NCBI GenBank assembly: GCA_034008185.1
Contig: CM067081.1
Coordinates: 106,649,265-106,713,264, forward strand
DNA: 64,000 nucleotides
From: Gorsachius magnificus
Taxonomy: Eukaryota > Chordata > Aves > Pelecaniformes > Ardeidae
Reading direction: 5' to 3'
Part shown: positions 23,661 through 36,237 of the stretch, in pieces
How the letters are laid out: each line of letters starts with the position of its first letter
Numbering within the stretch: position 1 is the first letter of the stretch
The notes under the pieces: model-generated
What the model was told of the DNA's origin: nothing
Databases searched by the model: none
What the model saw: only the letters and a program-made list of their open reading frames with translations
Program-made: the position numbers and the translations under genes

Positions 23661-26600
23661 GTGAAGGGGGAAGGGGAACCTATTGGGCTTGCCAGTGACA
23701 GGCTAGGGGATGAAACGCAAGGGTTAGAGGGACTGGGGGCTAGTATGAGCCTTCAACCTGTTGCCCAGCAGTGTGCCAGGGGCACTGCAGAGAAGTTGAT
23801 GTCTGGCAGAGGTGAGCCGGAGGCTCCTGAGGTAGTAGGAGCCAACAAGGAAAAGCCTGTGAAACACCTCAAGGGAAACGAGGGGTGTTCTGCTATGAAG
23901 GTGACGAGGCCGACAGCTCAGATGAAATGCCTCTATACAAATGCACGCAGAATGGGAAACAAACAAGAGGAGTTGGAAGCTATCGTGCTGCTAGAAAGCT
24001 ACGACCTGATCGCCATTACGGAAACTTGGTGGGATGAATCCCACGACTGGAATGTAGCTATTGATGGCTACAGGCTGTTCAGAAGGGACAGGCGAGGAAG
24101 GAGGGGCGGAGGCGTTGCCCTTTACATCAAGAAATCATTAGAGTGTGAAGAGCTGGCCCTGAAGAATAGCCACGAGCAGGTTGAAAGCTTATGGGTAAGA
24201 GTCAGAGAGAGAGGCAACAAAGGGAAGCTGGTGGTTGGTGTCTACTACAGACCACCAGATCAAGAGGAGCCGACTGACGAAGTATTCTTCCTCCAACTCC
24301 GGGAGGCTTCGTGCTCGCAGGCTCTCGTCCTGCTGAGGGACTTCAACCACCCTGACAACTGCTGGAAAACCAACACGGCAAGCTGTAGGCAATCCAGCAG
24401 GTTTCTCGAATGCATTGAGGACAACTTCTTAAGCCAGGTAATAGACACCCCTACCCGAGGGGATGCGATACTGGACCTGGTGGTCACCAATGCAAGCAAG
24501 CTCGTCAGAAATGTCAAGATTGGAGGCAGCTTGGGTTGCAGTGATCATGTGCTGGTAGAGCTCACGCTCCACAGGGAAATGGGAAGAATGAAGAGTATAG
24601 TCAGGACCCTGAATTTTAGAAAAGCAAATTTCCAGCTCCTCAAGGAGATAGTCGGAAGGACTCCCTGGGAAACGGTCCTCAGGGACAGGGGAACAGAACA
24701 GAGCTGGCAGATTTTTAAGGATGTGATCCACAGAGCGCAAGAGCTCTCGATCCCCAGGTGTAAGAAATCGGGCAAAGAAGGGAAGAGACCGGCATGGCTG
24801 AGACGAGAGATGCTGGTCAAACTAAGGAGGAAGAGGGAACTGCACAGGCAGTGGAAGCAGGGACAGGCATCCTGGGAAGAGTATAGGAACGCGGTCCGGT
24901 TGTGTAGGAATGGGGTCAGGAAGGACAAGGTGCAGCTGGAGCTAAACTTGGCTAGGGATGCAAAGAATAACAAGAAGGGTTTCTACAGGTATATCAGCTG
25001 GAAAAGGATGGTTAAAGAAAGCGTACCCCCACTGATGAGCGAGACAGGCAAGCTGGTAACAGCAGATGAGAAGAAGGCTGAGGTACTCAACAACATTTTT
25101 GCCTCAGTCTTCACTGGGAACCTCGCTCCTCACCCCACCTGAGTTGATGGATGGCGTGAGGGGGACCGGGAGGACAAAACCCCTCCCGCTGTAGGAGAAG
25201 ATCAGGTTCGTGACCACCTGAGGAACCTGAACACACATAAGTCCATCTGACCTGATGAGATGCATCCCAGAGTCCTGAGGGAATTGGCCGATGTGGTCGC
25301 CAAGCCACTCTCCATGATATTTGAAAAGTCATGGCAGTCAGGTGAAGTCCCTGATGACTGGAAAAAGGGAAACATTGTGCCCATTTTCAAAAAGGGTAGA
25401 AAGGAAGACCCTGGGAACTACCGACCTGTCAGCCTCACCTCTGTGCCTGGGAAGATCATGGAACAGATCCTCCTAGAAGCTATGCTAAGGCACATAGAGG
25501 CCAGGGAGATAATTCAAGATAGCCAGCATGGCTTTGCCAAGGGAAAGTCCTGCCTGACAAACCTAGTGTCTTTCTATGATGGTGTGACAGCATCAGTGGA
25601 CAAGGGAAAACCAATGGATGTCATCTATCTGGACTTCTGCAAAGCCTTTGACATGGTCCCCCACAACATCCTTCTCTCTAAATTGGAGAGCTATGGATTT
25701 GATGGGTGGACTGTTCGGTGGATAAGGAATAGGTTGGATGGTTGCATCCGGAGGGTAGTGGTCAACGGCTCGATGTCCGGATGGAGACTGGTGACGAGTG
25801 GTGTCCCTCAGGGGTCCGTACTGGGACCGGTGCTGTTTAATATATTCATCAATGACTTAGACAACGAGATTGAATGCACCCTCAGCAAGTTTGCAGATGA
25901 CACCAAACTGAGTGGTGCGGTTGACACACCAGAAGGATGGGGTGTCATCCAGAGAGACATGGACAGGCTGGAGAGGTGGGCCTGTGTGAACCTCATGAGG
26001 TTCAACAAGGCCAAGAGCAAGGTCCTGCACCTGGGTCGGGGTAACCCCCAGTATCAGTACAGGCTGGGGGAAGAAAGGATCGAGAGCAGCCCTGCCGAGA
26101 GGGACTTGGGCGTGCTGGTGGATGAAAAGCTGGACATGAGCCGCGCTGGCGGCCCAGAAGGCCAACCCTACCCTGGGCTGCATCAGGAGAAGCGTGGCCA
26201 GCAGGGCGAGGGAGGTGATTCTGCCCCTCTACTCTGCTATGGTGAGACCTCACCTGGAGTACTGCGTCCAGCTCTGGAGCCCTCAGCACAAGAAGGACAT
26301 GGAACTGTTGGAGCGGGTCCAGAGGAGGGCTACTAAAATGATCCAAGGGCTGGAGCACCTCTCCTATGAGGACAGGCTGAGAGAGTTGGGCTTGTTGAGT
26401 CTGGAGAAGAGAAGGCTGCGGGGAGACCTGATTACGGCCTTTCAGTACTTAAAGGGAGCCTATAGGAAAGATGGGGAAAATCTTTTTAGTAGGGCCAGCT
26501 GTGACAGGACAAGGGGTAATGGTTTTAAACTAAACCAGGGTAGGTTTAGACTGGATATAAGGAGGAAATTCTTTACAATGAGGATGGTGAAACACTGGAA

Positions 26601-26685
26601 GGGGTTGCCCAGAGAGGTGGTGGAGGCCCCATCCCTGGGAACATTCAAGGCCTGGTTGGATGGGGCTCTGAGCAACCTGATCTAG
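23661..26685 (+). pseudogene. CR1 ORF2: AP endonuclease + reverse transcriptase, disrupted
   Basis: ORF2 nicks target DNA and copies the CR1 RNA. The N-terminal 493 codons (23661-25142) hold the AP-type endonuclease: TNAR at about residues 93-96, ITETWW with catalytic Glu121, YRPP at 196-199, DFNH (Asp227, Asn229) and SDH at 294-296. The residue before DFNH is Arg where the family has Gly. In-frame TGA stops at 25140-25142 and 25248-25250 interrupt the linker; the first reads as a CGA-to-TGA change. RT resumes in the same frame at 25260, with [17 protein letters not shown] and the catalytic FADD (residues 125-131, 181-190 and 211-214 counted from 25260). Around 26143 a small deletion shifts the frame by one, and the C-terminal part continues to the TAG at 26683. 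The first in-frame codon is GTG; the first ATG is residue 29 (23745). Not functional as it stands. Confidence 0.93.
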
Positions 26686-26773
26686 TTAGTGGTGTCCCTG
26701 CTCACTGCAGGGGGGTTGGACTAGATGACCTCTAGGGGTCCCTTCCAACCCAAAACATTCTATGATTCTATGA
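26686..26773 (+). mobile_element. CR1 3' UTR and octamer tail
   Basis: The 88-bp 3' UTR carries the conserved family block GGTTGGACTAGATGACCTCT and ends in two ATTCTATG octamers plus A, the template site bound by CR1 reverse transcriptase. The intact tail fixes the element's 3' end and orientation. Confidence 0.93.
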
Positions 26774-29700
26774 ATTAGCATCTAAAGCAGTGAAGCTCAT
26801 TGTTATTTAAAAATTTCAAACCAAAAGTTATACATGTGTATGCTTTCTTCTTCTTTCTGGGTTCCCTTATATAATGAGATGAGGAGAAGTAAAGCCTTGC
26901 TGCAGATAAGCATGCATTTTTTTCCCTTTATTTATATATAAAGGGGCAAAACAGCCTTTTTTATTCTTAATCATTTTTGGAATATGAATGATGACATCCT
27001 TGCTTTTGAGAAAAATGGACAAAGCTACATAAAATGGATTTAGACAAACAAACAGCAAATACTGTGGTAAACAAGCTCCAAAGGATTAAAAGTATAAATT
27101 TCCAACCTGTGAGTGAAGTGCCTGTGGAGATGGGTGCATTCAAATTAAAAAGCAGTGACATCAGCTGTGACCCTAATCCTTCACCTAAGGCCCCTGAAGA
27201 AACCACAGCTAGGGAAAAATATTTAGCTCTGTCTTTTGTTTTTTTCCCCCTTATTTTGAAGTCTTGTCCCTAGTGGCAGTGTTACCTTTCTCTGTGTGGG
27301 AATATGATGTCCTGTGTAAATTTTGAGATACTCAGTTTCCTGGTCACACTGGACACGATACCTTTCTATAGGCAAAACAAAGTTCTGTGAGTCCATCATT
27401 GCTGAAACAATGTCTGTGAAAGGAAAATGTTTTATTGTGGGTAGAAGAAAGTGTATAGAGCATGGGAGATCAGGACAGAGTTACATCTAGCTGTACATTC
27501 CCACTAGCCATTTTCAGCCCACTGTGTGCAGCCAGCATGTACACTCGGTTTAGATCTTACAATATAACATCAACAGTGAAGGGCTGTCGAAGACAAAGTC
27601 AATCTTACTAACCTTTACAATACATTGCTTGTTTCTTCCTATGCTGGCTATTAAAGGGATTTGCTCTGCCTGGATAGTTTCTACAGGCATAGGCTGTAAG
27701 AACCGCTTGTAGTCATCCAAAAGGAAGCCAGCAGAACACATACAGTGACATGAGATCTTTTCCTTCTACCTAATTTCAGCCAGGCTAAATTAATAGAGGC
27801 AACTTTTAACACCATCATTTTGTTGCCATTTGCAATATTTTATGGTGATAAGCAGTGTTATTATAACTGATAAAAATGAGGGGGAAGTAGGACTCTTCTA
27901 AAATGTATTGGAATACTCTAACCCACTATGTAGTCTTTGTGTATGCAGGGTGGGGGAATGTTCTGCTTTATCAAAAATTTCTTCTTGTGTTATTTCTGGA
28001 TATTCAACCTTTATGTATGTTAAATTATGCCCTTGAATTTACAGAAATGCAAATGCAGTAAAGTTCTTTATATAAAATTACAAATGTGAAATATGCAAAC
28101 TTGGTGAAGTTTTTTAGTTTTCCAAGTAATAGGTATTGCAACCAGACATTTTCCATATTCAGACCTTCAGCTGGCTGCCTCTGTCTGACACCAGTAGCAG
28201 CTGCCACTGTAAATAGGATGGGGTGCCCAGACAGATTTTATGTGGGTTTGCTTAGTTCTCTCCTATAGAAAGCTCCTCAAAAAAGACCAAAAGTCTTTTA
28301 AAATTAATTAGAATAGTTAAGCTTTTTAAAACTCAGAGTGACAAAGTCTGACATGAATAAGGGAGATGTGGGTTTATATATAGGACTCCTCTAGTTCTGT
28401 CTGCCCTTGAAGGCAAATCGTTGCTTCTTGATTTGGTTTCAGTCAACTGAATAGGTTCCCACATCACAGTGAAATCTTTGCAGTCTCCTTCTCTTAAGGA
28501 AGCTCTGGCAGTACCTCCATTAGTTTATCAGTTTAGATCAGTAGTGCATTTTTGGAGCAAATCTCCCATTGTCCTCACTTACTGTGTTCTGTTTTGCTTT
28601 ATGAAGATGAGTGGAGGGGTGAGCTGTGTTCAAAAAGCTGAAGTTTACTCTTTCTCCTGTGTTTTTTTGTGTCAATAGATTGTGGAGATGAAAAAAATTA
28701 TTCAGACAAAAGAGTTGATCATGACAACAATTTGAAGAGTAGCTATCAATTATATAGCAACATCGTACAGATCAGCAATTTTTCTAATTACGTTTTTTCA
28801 TGACACAACTGGATTTTACACGTTACGAAAAGCATTAAAACAGTTCAATGAGAACAAATATAAAAGTCTGGGAATTTGAAACACATGCTGACCTTGACTT
28901 TGACCATTTTTCACCAGTAGAGAGAATTCAATTAATTTTCACATCAATTCTTCAATTAATTTGCTTGAGGCATGCTTGTGCTTCTATTTAACTGGTTTTT
29001 AAAAGCATTTCTGTCTCTGAGTTTATCAAGCACAAGAGTTCATGGAAAGTCAAATTGTAAGTTCACTCTCTCAAATCCAACATGAAGGAATGCATATTTT
29101 TAAAAGTACTTTTCATAGCAATTGACAATGTATATCTGTTAAAAAGAATTATACTCTTGTGGTCATGCCAATGATATATTTATTTCACATAAAATCATTG
29201 CATATTTCAAACTTTCTATCATATTCTCTCTAATTTTTAAGAACTAAATGTAGTATAAGATTTCCGTACCAAATAATACTGCACTCTCAGAATCAGTCTA
29301 AATCAAAGTCACCCTTTGCATGTCACACATTTTCTCCTCTTATATTCAAATTTTAAATTTTTTTTTTTTTTTTTTTTTTTATTTTTAAGACGTTAAGTGT
29401 ATGTGTTTATTTTTCAAATTAAAATGTGTGTATTTTCCAGGGTGTCAGGAAAATTTCTGCACTTACAAATTTAAAATTTTTATATGGCTTGCTTTGAGTT
29501 TAATGCAAAAATATTAAAATTGTGTTAGGGAAGAAAGAGTTCTTTCAAGCTTAGGAAATGCCTGATTTAAGACAGCATGTTCAATGTCAACCTGCTTGGT
29601 TTTGCATATAATAATTGTCTCTGAAGCATGGCAAGTATTTGGATGATGAAGGAAAAAGGACTACATCTACAGGTAAGATTTTTCTTTGAAGAACTTTGTA

Positions 29701-29979
29701 ATTTCATCGTTTTTTGAAATAAAAATGTTACTTACTTCACTCTACCTTTCAAAAAAGACTAAGCATCAGGATAGAAGAAGATGAGTGAAAAAAATCAGGG
29801 AAAATTTAGATGAGACCACTTTGGTTTTTATGACTAAATCATCAGCATGAGAAGAAAAGAAAATTTTTCCCCCCATTTCATTTACCATAAGTTTCCTGAA
29901 TAAATTTTATGCATCTTGGACTAGCCGGTCCCCAAAATTGCTGAACACTGTGTTCTACTTATGATGATCAATGTGGAAT
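26774..29979. other. AT-rich unique sequence
   Basis: No open frame exceeds 79 codons and none resembles a known protein. A 23-base T run lies at 29358-29380. Nothing else was recognised. Confidence 0.55.
29358..29380. repeat. Poly(T) tract, 23 bases
   Basis: An uninterrupted run of 23 T within a longer A/T-rich block. It could be the poly(A) tail of a minus-strand insertion, but no element body is recognisable to its left, so it is recorded as a simple repeat. Confidence 0.9.
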
Positions 29980-30466
29980 TATCGAATGCTTCATTGTTGG
30001 AAGGGACCTTTAAAGGTCGTCTAGCCCAACCACCCAGCAATGAGCAGAGACATCTTCAACAAGATCAGTTTCCTCAGAGCACCATCCAACCTGACCTTGA
30101 ATGTTTCCAGGAATGAAACATCTACCACCTCTCTGGTCAACCTGTGCCATTGTTTCACCAACCTCAACATAAAAAAAATTCTTCATTATATCTAATCTGA
30201 AATGACCTTCTTTCAGTTTAAAACCGTTGCCTTTTGTCCTGTCACTCCAGGCCCTACTAAAAGGTCTGTCCCCATCTTTCTTATAAGGCCCCTTTACATA
30301 TTGAATGGCTACAGTAAGGTTTCCCTGGACCCTTCTCCTATCTAGGCTGAACAACCCCAACTCTCTCAGCCTGTCCTCATAAGAGAGGTGTTCCATCCCT
30401 CTGACCATTTCTGTGGACCTCCTCCAGACCCGCTCCAACAGGTCTATGTCTTTCCTGTACTGAATT
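29980..30466 (-). mobile_element. CR1 LINE 3' fragment (minus strand)
   Basis: The minus strand encodes the C-terminal end of CR1 ORF2: an open frame at 30010-30438 with [28 protein letters not shown] and related blocks, then the 3' UTR. The octamer tail at 29980 has decayed. The element is cut at about 30466, giving about 490 bp. A 142-codon frame stays open, but it encodes only the non-catalytic RT tail and its last third drifts out of the family frame. Confidence 0.88.
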
Positions 30467-33190
30467 TTTATGGAAGAGCTTTTGTAACATCAAGACTGTA
30501 GGAAAAACAATAACCTGAGATGAACATCAACAAAGACAAGAAAAGAGGACAGGAAAAAACCTGAAATCTGAATGAGGTTTTGTTATGACTAGAAGAGCAT
30601 TTCTTGATTTTATTTTACCTTATTCTCTGGTCATTAATTTGTGAACTGCACTAGGCTGTATATTTCACTTCAGAGTAGAAGGATAACATAAATCATTTAA
30701 TCTCTCTGTGTCAAAACATATTTATTATAAAATAGTGGCACATAGAAAAACAAACAAGTACAAACAAACAAACAAACACACCCAAAACCACCACCAATAA
30801 CAGGTTTTCAGAAAGAAAAAAAAAAAACAAGAACAAGTACATATGATGTAATTCATCGCAGGAAAGTGTAGGGAGTGCCAGGGTCCCTGAATAAACCCTT
30901 TATAGGGTAACATTGACTGCAGCCTTGAAAATTGTAGGGCAACCTGCGAGCAAGTGGGCAGGATGATGACAGATGGCACTGACTGGTTTCAGGGAATAGG
31001 AAGAAATCCAAAATTAGTGGAGTCGGGTCTTCAGAATGAGATGAGGGCATGAATTACCTCACATTATGATATACCAAAGGAATGACTAATGTTGACAAGG
31101 CAAGAAAGGAAAACAAAAGACATTTAAGTGGAAAGACATCTGCTTATAGTTGTGTGTATGGGGTGGTTGTGTTTTTTGTTTAAATGTCACACAGATGGCC
31201 ACAGACAGTGAGAGAAGAAAAGCAAGTGGCAAAATGAAGCCGTTATTTGTCTGAGTCAATAATTTTGATAGCAAGGTTTCTATCAAGTGTGATTATACAG
31301 GAAAAAGTAAGTAGAAAAGATAGGGTTGAAATTATTATTTTTATTATGTGTAATGCAGTAGAGATTACAGCTCCTTTGTGCCAGATCCTGAACATGAAGG
31401 AACATGTAATCTGTCATGAAGAGATTATAACACAAACAGAAAAGACAGGCCTAATGTTGAAGAAAAGTAAAAAGGTAGAGAGATACACAAGTAACAAAGT
31501 AATCTGAACAAAGCTGTAGAAGTCCTGTGTAACTGAATACTACATTTTGAATCCCAGACCAGCCTGTTACTCTGAAGACTTAAGCACTTCTCTAAATGAG
31601 GTCTAAGAAAAAGAGTTAAAGGGAAATAGTATAGCAGGGATGTACACATTTATTTATTTCCTTATTTAGTTATTATTTATTTTACCTCTGGAGTGATAAG
31701 TTACAATATTATTGTGTTATGCTAGATTTTATGTGCTGTGGCTGCATGTCATATTTGCATGCTCTTAGTATATTCAAAACCTTATATTTCTTCCTTCCAT
31801 AATGCACAGATAAAATATTTCAGTTCTCTGGTATAAAAGAGGGTATGTTAGAAGCACTGACATTGCTAACTACTTTCAGATGAGATGTGGAGATTTGTCT
31901 TTTTGACTGAAGGTGTGGTTAGTGTAGCTAAAACTAAAACCACTGCTTTTGCAGCTGCCTATTTGCAAGAGCCATATTCCTTTCTGACAAGTACTTGTTT
32001 TGAACAGCTGAGGTTACAGACCATGTTAGTAATAACTTTCCTGACATATACACCAGATTCCTTCTTTCCATTTCTTCAATTTCTTTTTAATTTTTAGTCA
32101 TTCCTTCACTCTTTCCCCAGCTGCCCTTTTCCCTCCATTTCACCACCCTTGTCTGACTGTACAAAGAGATGCCTGCAGATGTCCATTCACCCTGATGGTG
32201 TCCTGAGTTGATCATAAATATCACTGTTGGTGTTGAACAATGTTTAATCATCTGTTTCCTTGGGGCCATTTATTTGCCTGGATGCAGAACTGACATGTGC
32301 AGTTTCCAGATCAGAAATACCTTGCATTTGGCAAACTTAACTTATAGCTATAGAAAAAAAACCCATGTCTATTCATACTTGCCTATGAAGATGCCTTTGT
32401 TGTTTGATGTGCTTCAAGTGTAACTGAAGCTCTTCAGGGTGAAAGAAGAAATTGGCAAATTTTACTAGTTCACTGAATTCCTCATTTAAATTTGCACTTT
32501 TGAAGCACTAATTTTAAAAAAGTTTATTGTCTTAAATACACCTGCATTAATAATCAGAGCATATTCACCAAATCCTGATCATGCAAATTTTTGGTAGACA
32601 GAATCATCTTAGAGACACTGAAGAATCTGGATAGGCAGCAGGGTTTGAAAGCTTAGTATTAAGAAAAATCGTTGTTCATTGCAATTTGGCAGCTTCCAGA
32701 GGTGAGACACGGTTTTGACAAATTCACTTCTTAAATGGGATTTGTAGATTGAAGGATGGAAAGCCCTCTTTTATCATTTTCAGCCCTTCAAAATATATAA
32801 AGGCAGAAGAAAGCAGTGGTGATGGGGAGACAGTATTCAGAAATGAGCAGAGTCATTTGAGAAGGTCTACCATTACAATTATAGGAACAGGCTAGAGAGA
32901 AACCTGAGGCTAGACCCAATACGTGACTATTAGGCAAGAAATTTGGGCTTTCCTTGCATTTTTGCAGGAGGATGCTGGGGGCAATCAAATGAGATCTAAA
33001 ACTTGCAACATGCTAATCAGGAGCCAGGGGCCTGCCCTTCAGAAGAGTGCAGATGACTTGGTGCTAGTTGGATTGACACACTGAGTGCTCAGGGCCTGGG
33101 TGATCATTCTGCCTATCAGGTTTATAAGGTGGAGATGGAAAGGGTCTCTCCTAGTAATAAATATCTACAAACCTGCTTCTGAGAAAGATC
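30467..33190. other. AT-rich unique sequence
   Basis: Short open frames only, the largest 86 codons, without motifs. A (CAAA)n short repeat lies at about 30761-30778. No repeat family was recognised. Confidence 0.55.
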
Positions 33191-34145
33191 TCAGAATCAT
33201 AAAGTCATAGAACACCAGGTTGTAAGGGACCTCAGGGATCATCTGGTCCAACCTTTCTGGGCAAGAGCACAGTCTAAACAAGGTGGCCCAACACCCTGTT
33301 CAGCTGTGTCTTGAAAGTGTCCAGTGTGGCACAGTCAACCACTCCCCTGGGGAGATTATTCCAATGGTTGACTGTTCTCATTGTGAAAAATTTTCCTCTC
33401 ATGTTCAATTGGAATCTTCTCAGCAATAATTTGTACCCATTACCCCCTGTCTTTTCCATGTGAATCCTTGTAAAAAGGCAGTCTCCATCTTCTTTGCAGC
33501 CACCCTTTAAATACTGGTAGATGGTGAGGAGATCACCTCTGAGCCTCCTTTTCTCAAGGCTGAACAATCCCTGTTTTCTCAGTCTTTCCTCATATGGCAG
33601 GCTTCCCAGGCCTTTGATCATCTTGGTCGCCCTTCTCTGGACCCCCTCCAGCTTATCCACATCTTTTTTTGTATAGTGGGGATCAGGACTGCACACAGTA
33701 TTCCAAGTGTAGCCTGACAAGCGCTGAGTAGAGTGGGATAATGGCTTCTTTATCTCTGCTGGTGATGCCCTTTGTGATGCAACCCAGCATCATATTGGCC
33801 TTCTTGGCCACAGCAGCACACTGCTCACTCATATTGAGCTTGTTGTCCATCAGGACCCACAGGTCCCTTTCCACAGAGCTGCTCCCCAGCCAGGTGCATC
33901 CCAGACTGTGCTGTAACCCTAGATTGTGTTTTCCCAGGTGCAAGACCTTACACTTGTCTGTGTTGAACTTCATAAGGTTCTTGTTAGCCCACTCTTTCAA
34001 CCTATCCAGATCTTCCTGCAGGGTGGCTCTCTGTTCTGGAGTGTCTACTTCCTGACTCAATTTGGTGTCATCTGCAGACTTCATCAGCAGGCTACACTTG
34101 ATCACACCGTACAGATCATCATGAATCCAGTCGTGGATCTCCACA
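33191..34145 (-). pseudogene. CR1 LINE fragment: RT C-terminal half plus 3' UTR
   Basis: On the minus strand two frames (33683-34144 and 33274-33720) together cover CR1 ORF2 from the RT catalytic region to the C terminus. The catalytic motif reads SADD where intact copies have FADD, and a frameshift near 33700 separates the frames. The tail at 33191 is a decayed form of the octamer repeat. Wording such as LVRLHLEYCVQ and MRTVNHWNNLPRGVV differs from the copy at 23590, so this is a different CR1 subfamily. Confidence 0.9.
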
Positions 34146-35651
34146 GCTTCTCAAGGTGCATGAGTAATTTCATTGGGGAGGAGAGGGAGAAATGAAAATC
34201 CCTAATATATGTTATGGAGAAGGTGTAATTGGACTTTTATAAAATAATAAGGAAGAAAGAGACACTTTTTAGTTGCCTCACACTGAGACCTCCCAAAGCA
34301 ATACTGAAGTAGTAGACTGAAGACATTTTCCTATATACCGCTTTCAAAACGATACAACTGAGACACAAAGAGCACAGCTTTCACTGAGCCAGGGAGTCAT
34401 CCAGATTCAGTACAATTTTTGAATCCTGATGGTTTTGTCACCTGGGAGAGAGGAGATTTGGCTTACAGTCTTAATCTCTCAGCAAAAAGCATTGCATTTG
34501 GCAATGTTTTATTAAACCAGAGATGTCTAAATGAAACATTTCTGTCTCGATAAGATAATTACTATTCACCCCCTCAGTAGGAGAATTAGCTTTGATTTTG
34601 TTTCTGTGGGCTAGTCATGGCCTGGAATACCAACAAGATTAAGTCCTTCAGAGACCTGCCTTATGGATCCCAGTCAGGGATTGCAACAGACGTGTTGAAG
34701 TGCTTAGGTTTTTTAAGCCTCTGATATTGTGTTTGTTTAGAGGGATACATCTGAGAAGTAATGCTTCATTTTCACAGTTTTGTGCAAGTGCTGTAATCAT
34801 TTGGTTCCTTCTATGGGGTCTTCCCATAGAAGTTCAGGAGTAAATACTGAATCTGGTCTAAGCCACAGCTACTTTAATTTTTTAATAGAAGTGTTTGGGT
34901 GCTGTCAGATTCTCCCTCTTTTCTCAGAAACAAAACAGTAGTTAAGTGAAATACCTAAACTAGCAAATGGAAGCTTATCATTTTAGAATATTTTTTTTGT
35001 GAATTTCTTTGGTTCCTCTAAATAATTTAAAATTAAAATCTGTGTTAAAATTTGTTCAAAATTTAACTGAAATGTTAATAACCTATATAATCTATATAAC
35101 AAAGCTAAATGGAATAGCAATTTAGACATACAATTATATCTAAAATATAAGGAAAATGAAATACTCTAACTTATGTTGTAAGATAAAAAGGAAATACATT
35201 CTAATACATAAAAAAATGCTTCATATCACACTCAGTAGGTGAGTCTTTTTATCAGTGCCCTGAAAGCAAGGATGTCATTGTGAAACAAACTGGCAGAGCA
35301 GGCTGGATTTCACCCAAGACAGTGGACTTAATAAGTGCTGTCACCCATTCCATTGGTATTAGTACAATCCATTTTGAAAGACTGCAGTCCATGAAAACAT
35401 GACCTTTCCAAAACTATGAAGTTGACTGATGGGGCTGAAGTTTTTTTCATGATTCTGAGTGCAAATATCAGATGAATTTTCTACTGAGGGAAAAAAAAAG
35501 AAAAAAAAGTTTTCCAAACTATTTTAAAGTGATTTGACAGATTCCACACATTAGCATGTCAGTCACACAGGCAGACACAGGTGTATAAAATTTCCATATC
35601 TTGAACAGATATATCCCACAAAATTAATACTGCAGAATATTTCAGGTATGG
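34146..35651. other. AT-rich unique sequence
   Basis: No reading frame or transposon signature was recognised. An A-rich tract with a G interruption lies near 35490-35508. Confidence 0.55.
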
Positions 35652-36237
35652 TGTCATGGTTTAACCCCAGCCAGCAACTCAGCACCATGCAGCCGCTTGT
35701 TCACTCTCCCCACAGCGGGATGGGGGAGAGAATTGGAAGGGTAAAAGTGAGAAGGCTTGTGGGTTGAGATAAAGACAGTTTAATTGGTAAAACAAAAGCT
35801 GTGTGCACAGGCAAAATAAAGCAAGGAATTCATTCACTGCTTCCTATGGGCAGGCTAGTGCTCAGCCATCCCCAGGAAAGCAGGGCTCTATCATACGTAA
35901 CAGTGACTTGGGAAGACAAACGCCATCACTCCAAATGTCCTCTCCCCCCACCCTTCCTACTTCTTCCCATAGCTTTATATAGTGAGCATGACGTCATATG
36001 GCATGGAATAGCCCTTTGGTCAGTTGGGGTCAGCTGTCCTGACTGTGCCCCCTCCCAGCTTCTTCTGCACCTGGCAGAGCACAGGAAGCTGAAAAGTCCT
36101 TGACTGGTGTAAGCACTGCTTAGCAACAACTAAACCACCAGTGAATTATCAGCATTCTTCTTATACTAAACCCAAACCACAGCACTATGCCAGATACTAG
36201 GAAGAAAACAAACACTGTCCCAGCCAGAATCAGGACA
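35652..36237 (-). mobile_element. Solo LTR, ERVL-like, minus strand (same family as 3321 and 47205)
   Basis: The 586-bp element reads TGTCATGG at the left and AGGACA at the right on the plus strand, which is the reverse complement of the family's TGTCCTGG...CCATGACA. Within it lie the CRE palindrome and a TATA box on the minus strand, and an ATTAAA signal (minus strand, 35779-35784). Flanking 5-mers tatgg and tacag match at only three of five bases, so a duplication is not clear: it has decayed or was never intact. The 20-bp CpG repeat seen in the copy at 3321 is absent. No retroviral genes adjoin it. Confidence 0.88.
35973..35996 (-). promoter_or_regulatory. LTR core promoter: CRE palindrome plus TATA box
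   Basis: On the minus strand a perfect CRE/ATF site, TGACGTCA (35989-35996), is followed 7 bases later by TATATAAAG (35973-35981). This is the expected arrangement at the U3/R boundary of a retroviral LTR, with CREB/ATF-family factors as likely binders. The CRE is shared with the LTR at 47205. Confidence 0.65.

Larger units (their letters stand above)
23590..26773 (+). mobile_element. Nearly complete-ORF2 CR1 LINE, 5'-truncated
   Basis: A 3.2-kb CR1 non-LTR retrotransposon. It begins within the end of ORF1 (a 22-residue tail ending ...LAGLIDRALN, stop at 23656-23658) and carries almost all of ORF2. It ends with the 3' UTR and the exact tail ATTCTATGATTCTATGA at 26757-26773. Full-length avian CR1 is about 4.5 kb, so ORF1 and the 5' UTR are missing. 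GC and CpG content are far above the flanks, and damage is limited to two stops and one frameshift, so this is the youngest CR1 in the window. No target-site duplication is expected for this family. Confidence 0.95.

Noticed and set aside
24189..24973. Minus-strand frames of 67-142 codons opposite CR1 ORF2
   Set aside because: They are antisense shadows of the endonuclease coding region, which has strong family similarity on the plus strand.
29358..29380. Poly(A) tail of a minus-strand processed pseudogene
   Set aside because: No gene-like sequence lies to its left and no flanking duplication is visible.
33741..34195. Plus-strand frames of 89-104 codons
   Set aside because: They are antisense shadows of the minus-strand CR1 reverse transcriptase fragment.
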